From positions 1-12,063 of the forward strand of contig DAOUQR010000008.1 of NCBI GenBank assembly GCA_030625525.1: a DNA stretch of 12,063 bases, given 5' to 3'. Source of the DNA: Pseudomonadota bacterium (GTDB lineage Bacteria; Pseudomonadota; Gammaproteobacteria; DAOUQR01). The translations under genes and the position numbers were made by a program. Shown piece after piece: positions 1-9,126 of the stretch. Position 1 is the stretch's first letter; every line of letters begins with the position of its first letter. The notes below the pieces were generated by a model, which made no database searches, had not been told where the DNA came from, and worked only from the letters and a program-made list of their open reading frames with translations.

Positions 1-3000
1 AGATCGCGGGTTTTAAGTCGTTTGTTGATCCGACGACGGTGCATTATCCCAGTCAACTCGTGGGGATCGTCGGTCCGAATGGCTGTGGTAAGTCCAATGT
101 GATTGATGCTGTCCGTTGGGTAATGGGCGAGAGCTCGGCTAAGCATTTGCGGGGTGAATCGATCACCGATGTGATTTTTAATGGCTCCACTGCACGAAAA
201 CCGGTTGGTCAAGCGTCTGTTGAATTGGTCTTTGATAACAGTGATGGGACTTTAGGCGGAGAATACGCGCAATATAGTACAATCAGTATTCGTCGAGTTC
301 TCACTCGCGAAGGTAACTCAACTTATTATCTCAATAATACCAAGTGTCGTCGTAAAGATATTACCGGTGTGTTTCTCGGAACGGGTCTTGGTCCTCGAAG
401 TTATTCCATTATTGAACAAGGCACAATTAGTCGTCTGATCGAAGCAAAGCCGGAAGAGCTACGCGTGTTTCTTGAAGAAGCCGCGGGCATCACCAAATAT
501 AAAGAGCGTCGCCGCGAAACCGAAAACCGCATCAAACATACACGTGAAAATCTCAATCGTATTTGTGATATTCGTGATGAATTAGCTAAGCAAGTAGAAC
601 GCTTAGAGCGTCAAGCCAATGCTGCGCAAAAATATAAAGAATTTAAAGAACAAGAACGTCTCTTGCACGCACAACTGGCTGCATTAAAATGGCAAGGCTT
701 GCATCTGGAGCTTGAAAAATACGATCAACAGATCCGTGAACAGCAAATCCAATTAGAAAGCTATATCGCGGATGTGCGCCAATACGAAAAACAACTCGAA
801 GCACAACGCCAAGCACATCATACAGCGACCGATGAATTTAATGCCGTTCAATCCAGCTATTATGCCTTGGGCGCTGAAGTTGCACGATTAGAAGAAGCGC
901 TACAACATCAACAACAACGTCGTCAGCAATTACAGCAAGATTTAATGCAAGCAGAGGCTGAATTAAAATCACAACACGATTTACTCAGTACCGACCAGTT
1001 TGACATCGAAGAACTTAAAACGGATGTCTTGCGCTTAACACCACAAGTCTCTGAAGTAAAAGCACGTGCGACAGCGAGCCAAGAGACCTTAGCGGAATGC
1101 GAACAACATCGCGCAGAGTGGCAACAAAGTTGGGATGCGTTTAATCAAACTGCAGCCGAATCTTCTAAAACAGCACATGTAGAACAAACACGTATTCAAA
1201 ACTTTGAGCAGCGCTTGGCAACCGTACAAACGCGCTTAGAAAAATTGACCGCAGAATATCAACAAATTGATTACGCGAAACTTGAAATTGAAATCCAACA
1301 AATCCAGGCACAGTTAGAAGAACTTGCACAAACACGTGAAGACGAACAAACGCGTTTAACCGAAGTTCAAACGCAAATTACACAACAACGTCAAACGATT
1401 CTGGATGGTCAGAAAAACTTAGACGGTGCCCGCTCAGAATTACAAAGCTTGCACGGGCGTGAAGCCTCACTCGAAGCTTTGCAACAAGCCGCACTGGGTA
1501 AACAAAATGATAAAATTACAGCGTGGTTAGAAGAGCAAGGTTTAGTGAGTAACAAACGCCTTGCGGAAGATATGACGGTGAGCGATGGCTGGGAATTAGC
1601 GGTCGAAACTGTTTTGGGCGATCGACTACAAGCGGTTTGCGTGACGGATTTAGCCGATATTACAGAAGTTTTGAGTAGCCTTGATAAAGGCAGCATCTCA
1701 TTTATTACGCAACATGCAGGGCAATCCCCATCAAATACTCTGTCTGAAAATAGTTTGGCAAATTTTGTTAATACGGCACTCCCTGCGGCTAAACAAATCC
1801 TTTCAAACATCGTTGCGGTTGAAACCTTATCGGATGCCTTGGCGATCTTAGCGAATTTAGCCGCGCACCAATCCGTAGTGACGCGTGAAGGTTTGTGGTT
1901 AGGCCCCGGTTGGTTGCGTGTGAGTAAAGGGGACAATAGCAATGCCGGTGTGATTGCACGTGAAAGACAACTCAACGAAATCAGCCAGCAAATCGCAACG
2001 CATCAACAACAAATTCAACAGTTAGAAAACAAAGTTGAGCAAAGTGAAGAATTATTGCAATCACTTGAAATTGATCGAGAGCAACAACAGCTACGCGTGA
2101 ATGAATTAGCGCAACAAATTGCAGACAACCAGGCGCAAGAACGTGTTAAGAAAAATCTATTAGAGTCAGCCAAACTGCGTCACGCTGAATTACAAAACGA
2201 CATCACCGAACAGCAGCAACTCCAAACGGAAGTGAATGAAGAACTCGCGCAAGCGCGTCATCAATGGCAAAGTGCGATGACGGAAATGGAGCAAGATCAA
2301 TCTAAACGTGAGCGCTTACAGGCTGAGCAAAATGCCTTAACGCAACGTTTACAAGAATATCGTGAACGTGCTCGTCAAGATCGTGATTTGAGTCATGAAT
2401 TAGAAATCCAGCTGCAATCGAGTCAAACACAAGAAGCCTCACTACAACAAAATTTAGCGCGCACGCAAGAGCGCATCGAAAAATTGACGGCTCGACGTGA
2501 TGGGCTGACATTAGCGTTGCAAGAAGCCGATGATCCCAATCAAAATTTCCAAGAACAACTTGAAACGAAATTGACAGAACGTCTCGGTTTAGAAAAAGAA
2601 TTGCAAGCCGCACGCGCTGCGTTAGAAGCGGTTGAAACGGATTTAGAATCCTTAGAACAAAAACGTCAACAAGCTGAGCAAACGAGCCAAGGTGTCAGAA
2701 GCCAGTTAGAACAATTACGCTTATCCAGCCAGACATCACGAGTACGTTGTACGACCATTGAAGAGCAGGTGGCTGAAACGGATTTTGAAATTCCGGTTAT
2801 CTTACAAGAAATGCCTGCTGAGGCAACGATCACTGCATGGGATGAAGAGCTTGCTGGGATGGGGCGTCGTATTCAACGCTTGGGCGCAATTAATTTGGCG
2901 GCGATTGAAGAATTTCAAACAGAGTCAGAGCGCAAAGCTTATTTAGATGCTCAATATGATGACTTGATTGAAGCCTTAGACACATTAGAAGAAGCCATTC

Positions 3001-3494
3001 GTAAGATGGATAAAGAAACGCGTGATCGTTTTAAAGCAACCTATGATCAGGTGAATGCAACTTTTCAAGCGGCGTTTCCAGAATTATTTGGCGGCGGACG
3101 GGCGTATTTGGAATTAACTGGTGAAGACTTATTAGATACCGGTGTGACAGTGATGGCGCAACCACCCGGTAAACGTAATAGTTCCATTCATTTATTGTCG
3201 GGTGGTGAAAAAGCCATGACGGCAGTGGCCTTAGTTTTTTCAATTTTTAAATTAAACCCATCCCCGTTTTGTATGTTGGATGAGGTGGATGCACCGTTAG
3301 ATGATTCAAACGTCATGCGGTTCTGTAATATGGTGAGGCGAATGTCAGAGAACACTCAGTTTATCGTTATTACACATAATAAGGTGACCATGGAGATGGT
3401 GGATCATCTTTGTGGTGTGACGATGCAAGAGCCGGGTGTCTCAAGAATGGTATCGGTCGATGTTGACGCGGCAGTGGAGCTGGCCGGCGTTTAG
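1..3494 (+). CDS. smc: Chromosome segregation protein SMC (5' end outside window)
   Basis: SMC is the ATPase core of bacterial condensin; it acts on the nucleoid with ScpA and ScpB to organise and segregate the chromosome. The frame is open from base 3 and its first residues read IAGFKSFVDP, the usual SMC N-terminus, so only about seven residues are missing and the GTG at 39 is not the start. There are 1163 visible residues, in line with the usual 1150-1200. In visible numbering: Walker A GPNGCGKSN at 24-32; long Gln/Glu-rich coiled coil about 165-505; globular hinge about 505-655 (including GDRLQAVCVTD); returning coiled coil about 655-1000; ABC signature LLSGGEK around 1064-1070; Walker B FCMLDEVD with its Asp at 1093, followed by the D-loop. 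All catalytic motifs are intact. It ends with TAG and is followed 29 bp later by zipA, so the two are probably cotranscribed. Confidence 0.97.
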   Translation, partial: IAGFKSFVDPTTVHYPSQLVGIVGPNGCGKSNVIDAVRWVMGESSAKHLRGESITDVIFNGSTARKPVGQASVELVFDNSDGTLGGEYAQYSTISIRRVLTREGNSTYYLNNTKCRRKDITGVFLGTGLGPRSYSIIEQGTISRLIEAKPEELRVFLEEAAGITKYKERRRETENRIKHTRENLNRICDIRDELAKQVERLERQANAAQKYKEFKEQERLLHAQLAALKWQGLHLELEKYDQQIREQQIQLESYIADVRQYEKQLEAQRQAHHTATDEFNAVQSSYYALGAEVARLEEALQHQQQRRQQLQQDLMQAEAELKSQHDLLSTDQFDIEELKTDVLRLTPQVSEVKARATASQETLAECEQHRAEWQQSWDAFNQTAAESSKTAHVEQTRIQNFEQRLATVQTRLEKLTAEYQQIDYAKLEIEIQQIQAQLEELAQTREDEQTRLTEVQTQITQQRQTILDGQKNLDGARSELQSLHGREASLEALQQAALGKQNDKITAWLEEQGLVSNKRLAEDMTVSDGWELAVETVLGDRLQAVCVTDLADITEVLSSLDKGSISFITQHAGQSPSNTLSENSLANFVNTALPAAKQILSNIVAVETLSDALAILANLAAHQSVVTREGLWLGPGWLRVSKGDNSNAGVIARERQLNEISQQIATHQQQIQQLENKVEQSEELLQSLEIDREQQQLRVNELAQQIADNQAQERVKKNLLESAKLRHAELQNDITEQQQLQTEVNEELAQARHQWQSAMTEMEQDQSKRERLQAEQNALTQRLQEYRERARQDRDLSHELEIQLQSSQTQEASLQQNLARTQERIEKLTARRDGLTLALQEADDPNQNFQEQLETKLTERLGLEKELQAARAALEAVETDLESLEQKRQQAEQTSQGVRSQLEQLRLSSQTSRVRCTTIEEQVAETDFEIPVILQEMPAEATITAWDEELAGMGRRIQRLGAINLAAIEEFQTESERKAYLDAQYDDLIEALDTLEEAIRKMDKETRDRFKATYDQVNATFQAAFPELFGGGRAYLELTGEDLLDTGVTVMAQPPGKRNSSIHLLSGGEKAMTAVALVFSIFKLNPSPFCMLDEVDAPLDDSNVMRFCNMVRRMSENTQFIVITHNKVTMEMVDHLCGVTMQEPGVSRMVSVDVDAAVELAGV

Positions 3495-3510
3495 TCTAAT
3501 TATTGGGAAA

Positions 3511-3516
3511 AAGGAG
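3511..3516 (+). promoter_or_regulatory. zipA ribosome binding site
   Basis: AAGGAG lies 7 nt before the ATG at 3524. This fixes the start there and not at the in-frame TTG at 3503, which lies upstream of the site. Confidence 0.75.
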
Positions 3517-3523
3517 CTATAAC

Positions 3524-4213
3524 ATGATGGAAAGTGTACGTTTAATGATTATTTTGGGAGCGATTGCCGTCGTTGTTCTTATTGCTGCAGTGGGTATTGT
3601 TAAGCGTCGACAGCTTGCACGCCAAATGCCGGAACTCGGTGATGTAGATGATCTTTATTCTGATAGTGATGATGAAAAGGCTTTACCTGTTAAGCGAGTT
3701 GAGCCAAATGAATTTCAAGCGTCCCCATTGCAAAAACGCCAATTCAAAAAGCAATTCAAATGGCAACAACACCCTGATTCGAAACCGTACACGTCTGATC
3801 CGTTGTTAGATGAAATTCCAAGCCGCTCACCCAGACTCCCTGAAATTATTACTTTCAATGTATTGCCACAAGATGATGAATCCTTTTCGGGCTATGAATT
3901 ATTACAAGCGATACTCGCCAGTGGTTTACGTTACGGTGATATGAAGATTTTCCATCGCTATCAAGAAAAAAATGATCATAGCAGTGTCTTATTTAGCTTA
4001 GCGTCCGCAACTGAGCCGGGTACATTTGATATCGATGATATGAGCGCGAACCCGTGTCGCGGTTTAACTTTATTTATGCAAACGTCCAAACTTGCGGATC
4101 CGCAAGCCGCCTATGATCTCATGTTAGAGACAGCACAACAGCTTGCAGATGATCTCGATGCACAGGTGTTTGACGGAAAAAAACAGATTGTGAGAGAAGC
4201 CGCTATTGCTTAA
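3524..4213 (+). CDS. zipA: Cell division protein ZipA
   Basis: ZipA anchors the FtsZ ring to the inner membrane and helps assemble the gammaproteobacterial divisome. The 229-residue product has the ZipA layout: a short N-terminus, one transmembrane helix at about 6-27 followed by KRR (N-out, C-in topology), a charged linker rich in Asp, Lys and Gln at about 30-105, and the globular FtsZ-binding domain from about 106 to the end. Recognisable stretches of that domain are FNVLPQDDESFSGYELLQA, GLRYGDMKIFHRYQ, a phenylalanine-rich core and CRGLTLFMQ. E. coli ZipA is about 328 residues; the difference lies in the Pro/Gln-rich linker, which is short here. The ATG at 3524 has AAGGAG 7 nt upstream; an ATG one codon later (3527) is possible. 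Position directly after smc fits the family. In relatives ligA follows directly; here a minus-strand gene intervenes. Confidence 0.93.
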   Translation: MMESVRLMIILGAIAVVVLIAAVGIVKRRQLARQMPELGDVDDLYSDSDDEKALPVKRVEPNEFQASPLQKRQFKKQFKWQQHPDSKPYTSDPLLDEIPSRSPRLPEIITFNVLPQDDESFSGYELLQAILASGLRYGDMKIFHRYQEKNDHSSVLFSLASATEPGTFDIDDMSANPCRGLTLFMQTSKLADPQAAYDLMLETAQQLADDLDAQVFDGKKQIVREAAIA

Positions 4214-4222
4214 TGTCATTGA

Positions 4223-4243
4223 GGGCAGGTCTGAGATCTGCCC
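4223..4243. terminator. Hairpin between convergent genes (possible terminator)
   Basis: GGGCAGGTC, loop TGA, GATCTGCCC form a 9-bp stem with one G-T wobble. It lies in the 38-bp gap between the zipA stop and the stop of the convergent minus-strand gene. No strong T-run follows on either strand (only CATGTTGTCT on the + side), so a bidirectional or Rho-assisted terminator role is an inference. Confidence 0.5.
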
Positions 4244-4251
4244 CATGTTGT

Positions 4252-5271
4252 CTATTGGTATGTATGTTGTCCACTTGGACTAGAGATCCCGACGATGTTA
4301 CCCGGTAAAAATAATTCATCCAGATAATCATCATCTGAATACGACACGTTTTTTTGTCTGAATGGTGAATATCTCAGTGGATCTTCGGTAAACGATTTTT
4401 CCTTTATGTTGCTCGTTTTTTCATGCGCATTTTTTCCGGCGCAGACCATTAATGCAAACATGCTCGGCACCCCAAATCCGCCAACCGTTGTTAGTAGTGT
4501 CATGAACACCCAAGCAAGAGCAATACTGACACCAAAGGTGCCTGATAAAAGTTGACCAAAGCCGGGGATAAAATTGAGCGCTAATATAATGCCTGCGCAA
4601 CTAAGACCTGCACCCACAGCACCAGAGGCTAGAATACTCGATTTTTGTGCGCTGAGAGAGCTGTTGTGTTTCAGGTGATTTCTGATCATTTCTCTGAAAC
4701 AGGTAAATACAGGGGCGGCGTTTTCAGGGTAGTTTTCCAATCCCTCAATGCTGGCCTTGTTTTTTAAATCCTCGTATTCAAGAGCGAAGAGATAATCTTC
4801 GCCGTTATCTTGTAAATTCGCTTTAAACTTAGCGACACGCTTTAACAAGGCATCAAATAATTCGCTAAAGTCATTTAGAAAGCCGAGTAGTTGTTGTTTT
4901 CCATTATTTTGATTGAATGCCTCTTCACTGCGAAATCCCCAAAAATCATAATCGGTCAAACAAAGCGGATTTGTTTTAAGATACTCGAGTGTGTTGTACG
5001 TGGACTCGATATTCCAGAAATTATCAGTACAAAAGCGAAGCCAGGTTCTTTTGTGTGCACTATTCAAATCATTTGAGAGTGCATTGAGTATGTCATCACA
5101 AACCTTGTCTGAGGTTTTGTAAAGCCGTGCATTCTTTTTATCGTGGGTGATTTGAAACTGATAGTGTTCCCATAATTTCGTTAACAATTCATTATACAAA
5201 GCACTGTTACGTTCAAAAATTTCGGGCTCACCAAGATTCAATGATGCAATAATCATGAGTGGATTTTTCAT
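4252..5271 (-). CDS. Hypothetical membrane protein, orphan inserted between zipA and ligA
   Basis: I do not recognise this 339-residue protein. It has no N-terminal signal peptide. Residues 1-205 look soluble and helical, rich in Asn, Lys, Leu and aromatic residues (for example HYQFQITHDKK, DYDFWGFRSEE). A Gly/Ala/Leu-rich hydrophobic region at about 212-278 would span the membrane two or three times, with a break at NFIPGFGQ (233-240). A polar tail at 280-339 contains the acidic run SDDDYLDELF. Start support is strong: on the minus strand AAGGAG (5278-5283) lies 6 nt before the ATG, and a perfect TATAAT lies further upstream. It converges on zipA and diverges from ligA, so it is transcribed alone and interrupts the normal smc-zipA-ligA order. 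A soluble N-region plus a membrane hairpin resembles some secreted effectors of Legionella and Coxiella, but no effector domain or secretion signal can be demonstrated. The coding call is good; the function is unknown. Confidence 0.82.
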   Translation of the reverse strand: MKNPLMIIASLNLGEPEIFERNSALYNELLTKLWEHYQFQITHDKKNARLYKTSDKVCDDILNALSNDLNSAHKRTWLRFCTDNFWNIESTYNTLEYLKTNPLCLTDYDFWGFRSEEAFNQNNGKQQLLGFLNDFSELFDALLKRVAKFKANLQDNGEDYLFALEYEDLKNKASIEGLENYPENAAPVFTCFREMIRNHLKHNSSLSAQKSSILASGAVGAGLSCAGIILALNFIPGFGQLLSGTFGVSIALAWVFMTLLTTVGGFGVPSMFALMVCAGKNAHEKTSNIKEKSFTEDPLRYSPFRQKNVSYSDDDYLDELFLPGNIVGISSPSGQHTYQ

Positions 5272-5305
5272 GGCTATCTCCTTCGATTATCTGTTGTGCT
5301 TCTTA

Positions 5306-5311
5306 ATTATA
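5306..5311 (-). promoter_or_regulatory. Candidate -10 box for the minus-strand orphan gene
   Basis: The minus strand reads a perfect TATAAT here, about 35 nt before the ATG at 5271 and upstream of the AAGGAG site. No convincing -35 hexamer is seen at 16-18 nt spacing (candidates ATAAAG or TAAAGT are poor). The promoter is plausible but rests on one hexamer. Confidence 0.35.
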
Positions 5312-5376
5312 ATCAGACCTGCATGAAACTTTATTGCGGCCTCGTTTTGCCATCCGAGGCTGAACGTGGGGGGATA

Positions 5377-5384
5377 TTCCTTTA
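5377..5384 (+). repeat. Left 8-bp direct repeat (possible target-site duplication)
   Basis: TTCCTTTA stands immediately left of the palindromic element and is repeated exactly at its right edge (5527-5534). An exact 8-bp flanking repeat is what transposition by a staggered cut would leave. Removing the element plus one copy restores a continuous sequence (GGATA-TTCCTTTA-CACGAC). Confidence 0.6.
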
Positions 5385-5526
5385 GCAGCAATTCTCAATT
5401 TGAAAAGAATACAGGGCGTCATCCTGTGGCTTGACCACAGGATCCAGTATTTTCCAAGTATTTTCTGGATCCTGTGGTCAAGCCACAGGATGACGATCGA
5501 TACTCTTTTCAAATTGAGAATTGCTG
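5385..5526. mobile_element. MITE-like palindromic repeat element (142 bp)
   Basis: A nearly complete inverted repeat. The outer arms 5386-5408 and 5504-5526 pair perfectly over 23 bp (left end CAGCAATTCTCAATTTG). Next comes an 8-nt by 8-nt mismatch (5409-5416 against 5496-5503), then perfect 31-bp inner arms (5417-5447 and 5465-5495) and a 17-nt loop (5448-5464). An 8-bp direct repeat flanks both ends. There is no transposase gene, so if mobile it would move by a transposase in trans, as miniature inverted-repeat elements do. The inner core CCTGTGGCTTGACCACAGG is of a kind I associate with repeats in Rickettsiales and Legionellales-like genomes; that is recollection, not a search. It lies between two divergent genes, where a transcript would fold into a very long hairpin and could act as terminator or insulator. 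Confidence 0.75.
5417..5495. repeat. Inner core palindrome with nested hairpins
   Basis: Perfect 31-bp arms around a 17-nt loop. Each arm is itself a smaller palindrome: ATCCTGTGG, a 5-nt loop (CTTGA or TCAAG), CCACAGGAT, at 5421-5443 and 5469-5491. The core can therefore form either one long stem or two separate 9-bp hairpins. The sharp change from mismatch to perfect pairing at 5417 and 5495 suggests the core may be an evolutionary unit of its own inside the outer arms. Confidence 0.8.
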
Positions 5527-5534
5527 TTCCTTTA
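5527..5534 (+). repeat. Right 8-bp direct repeat (possible target-site duplication)
   Basis: Second exact copy of TTCCTTTA, directly abutting the right end of the palindromic element; partner of 5377-5384. Confidence 0.6.
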
Positions 5535-5628
5535 CACGACAGTTTGATTTATTTATTGAAGAGGTTTAAAAATGTAGACCATATTTCTAGAAATGCAAAT
5601 TTTTTTTGTATTTATTCTTAACTCAAGC

Positions 5629-5656
5629 TTGTAAACCTAAGTTAGCCCAGTAAAAT
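5629..5656 (+). promoter_or_regulatory. Candidate sigma-70 promoter for ligA
   Basis: TTGTAA (5629-5634, 4 of 6 consensus) and TAAAAT (5651-5656, 5 of 6) are separated by 16 bp, placing transcription start about 30 nt before the GTG start. An independent promoter is needed because the upstream gene points the other way. It was chosen by eye among AT-rich alternatives. Confidence 0.4.
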
Positions 5657-5670
5657 TGATAGCTTATTAG

Positions 5671-7725
<2,055 letters not shown>

Positions 7726-7744
7726 TGACTAATAAAGGATAAGC

Positions 7745-9058
7745 ATGGAAAGTTTCGGACCGCGAATTCAACAAATGACCTGGGCAGAGGCCCGCTCAAT
7801 TGTGGCCGACCACAATCCCGAGCTGTGTCAGGTGATTGACGAGATCGATCCCAGTCCGTTTTATAAGCTATATCATGTGCGATATAACTACGGCGACATG
7901 TTATTTAACCGCGCGCTATTACACCTCCCGTGGGAAAACGACGAACTAATTCCGATTAACTCGCCGGACATTCCGTATGAATTAAAAAATGATTTGTATT
8001 ATTCCTTGGTCCCCATTGCCTTAGTTGCGAACAAAGCGATTGAAGTCTTTATTCAACCCGAAAATCGAATTGTACCCATGTCACTTTTGCCGCCAGGCAG
8101 TCTATTTGGTTTATGGGAAACATTCGATGATCCCCGCTCAGAATATGTGGATAAAGTTTGGAATATCAGTGCGGGTTGCCGCAGTACATTTTTACTGCCA
8201 AAAATTACCGATGCGATGTCGTTTAATCGTCTACGCCGAAGCTTTAAACTCAATGCGTTTATCCCACAATCCTTGATAGAGCATTGGCAAGTATTTCGTG
8301 AACTAGCAAGTCATCCTGATTTTGGAGAACCGTGGCAAGCCGATGTGATATTCTTTTCGCATCAATGGCGAATTAAATCTGAGACAGATAAAGCTTGGTT
8401 TCCGTTGGATTATTTTTTTATGAAAGAAGCATGGCAACAAAGTATGGGGTTACGCTCGCGTTTGTATTTTGAAATGATGTGGGAAAGTTTTGCGATGGAG
8501 GTGTTTCAAAGTAATATTCGTTTAAAACCTTATATTATTAATACAGTAAAGCACTTGGTGTATACTGCTTCTGGTATGCGACCGGGTTTTGCTCCGGTCG
8601 ATGATTCGAAAACAGCCGGGCCATTTGATCAAATTCAAAAAATATTTGTTGATACGTATAATTTGAAAAACTATATTCCAACGATTATGCAGCCGTGGCA
8701 TTTGGCACCAGATTCCGCACGAAAGCAAGTTTATTATTCACTGCAAATGCCAGGCTTACTGGATTATGCGCAGAGCAAACATAAATCATCGAGTGCATTG
8801 GCCGATTTGCGAGAAATTAAACAGGTCATCGATACCTTGAGTCATAACGATGACATCGGTGGTGAAATCTTCCAGCAATTTATGCAAGGTCGACGGTGGC
8901 GGTATTTTCATACTGAAACGGATAAATTTGGTGACGTAGAAACTATCGATCACATGTTGAATTATGATCCCTCACTGAATGCTTGGTCTAAGGATGATAA
9001 ACGCGTTTTTGCAGATAGTAGCCAATTTTTGCGTGGCTGTATCAGTGTGGGATTGTGA
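7745..9058 (+). CDS. Conserved-looking hypothetical protein downstream of ligA
   Basis: A 437-residue protein that I cannot assign to a family. The start is clear: AAAGGA (7734-7739) lies 5 nt before the ATG, and the gene begins 19 bp after the ligA stop, so it is likely cotranscribed with ligA. No signal peptide, no transmembrane helix and no low-complexity region is visible, so it appears to be a soluble cytoplasmic protein. It is rich in aromatic residues, especially Trp and Tyr/Phe, for example VIFFSHQWRIKSE (about 201-213), LDYFFMKEAWQQ and LYFEMMWESF in the middle, and QGRRWRYFHTETDKFGD near the C-terminus. I see no nucleotide-binding, metal-binding or catalytic motif that I trust. Codon use looks like that of its neighbours, which argues for a resident gene, not a recent import. 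Linkage to DNA ligase does not by itself show a repair role. Confidence 0.88.
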   Translation: MESFGPRIQQMTWAEARSIVADHNPELCQVIDEIDPSPFYKLYHVRYNYGDMLFNRALLHLPWENDELIPINSPDIPYELKNDLYYSLVPIALVANKAIEVFIQPENRIVPMSLLPPGSLFGLWETFDDPRSEYVDKVWNISAGCRSTFLLPKITDAMSFNRLRRSFKLNAFIPQSLIEHWQVFRELASHPDFGEPWQADVIFFSHQWRIKSETDKAWFPLDYFFMKEAWQQSMGLRSRLYFEMMWESFAMEVFQSNIRLKPYIINTVKHLVYTASGMRPGFAPVDDSKTAGPFDQIQKIFVDTYNLKNYIPTIMQPWHLAPDSARKQVYYSLQMPGLLDYAQSKHKSSSALADLREIKQVIDTLSHNDDIGGEIFQQFMQGRRWRYFHTETDKFGDVETIDHMLNYDPSLNAWSKDDKRVFADSSQFLRGCISVGL

Positions 9059-9071
9059 TGCGTTGTGACGC

Positions 9072-9100
9072 TTGACAGGTGAGGGTGGCTAGGTCACGAT
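9072..9100 (+). promoter_or_regulatory. Possible promoter before the solute-binding protein gene
   Basis: The 68-bp gap holds a perfect TTGACA (9072-9077). At 17-bp spacing the -10 position reads CACGAT, only 3 of 6 matches, so the promoter is weak on paper. A small inverted repeat, GGCTA at 9087-9091 and TAGCC at 9100-9104, overlaps it and could be an operator, but 5-bp arms are easily fortuitous. The gene could equally be read through from ligA. Confidence 0.22.
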
Positions 9101-9126
9101 AGCCGGCAAATTGCAAGGGACTGGGC

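Noticed and set aside
39..41. GTG as the smc start codon
   Set aside because: The same frame is open to base 3 and upstream residues IAGFKSFVDP match the conserved SMC N-terminus, so the true start is outside the window.
1409..1975. 188-codon open frame antisense to smc
   Set aside because: It lies wholly inside the SMC coding sequence over the hinge region, has no recognisable domain and shows the composition of a shadow frame.
3503..3505. TTG as an upstream start for zipA
   Set aside because: It lies upstream of the AAGGAG site that serves the ATG at 3524, and it adds residues not expected before the ZipA membrane helix.
5417..5495. CRISPR-like repeat
   Set aside because: Only two inverted, not direct, copies are present, with a single 17-nt loop and no repeat-spacer periodicity or cas gene.
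5303..5621. Two small open frames on opposite strands over the palindrome as genes
   Set aside because: They mirror each other because of the inverted repeat, begin with TTG without a ribosome binding site, and run into unrelated flanking DNA. I treat them as a property of the element.
9065..9104. Short inverted repeats (GTGAC/GTCAC and GGCTA/TAGCC) as a riboswitch or operator
   Set aside because: The arms are only 5 bp and the two pairings overlap; nothing resembles a known riboswitch. Mentioned only as a weak possibility under the promoter entry.
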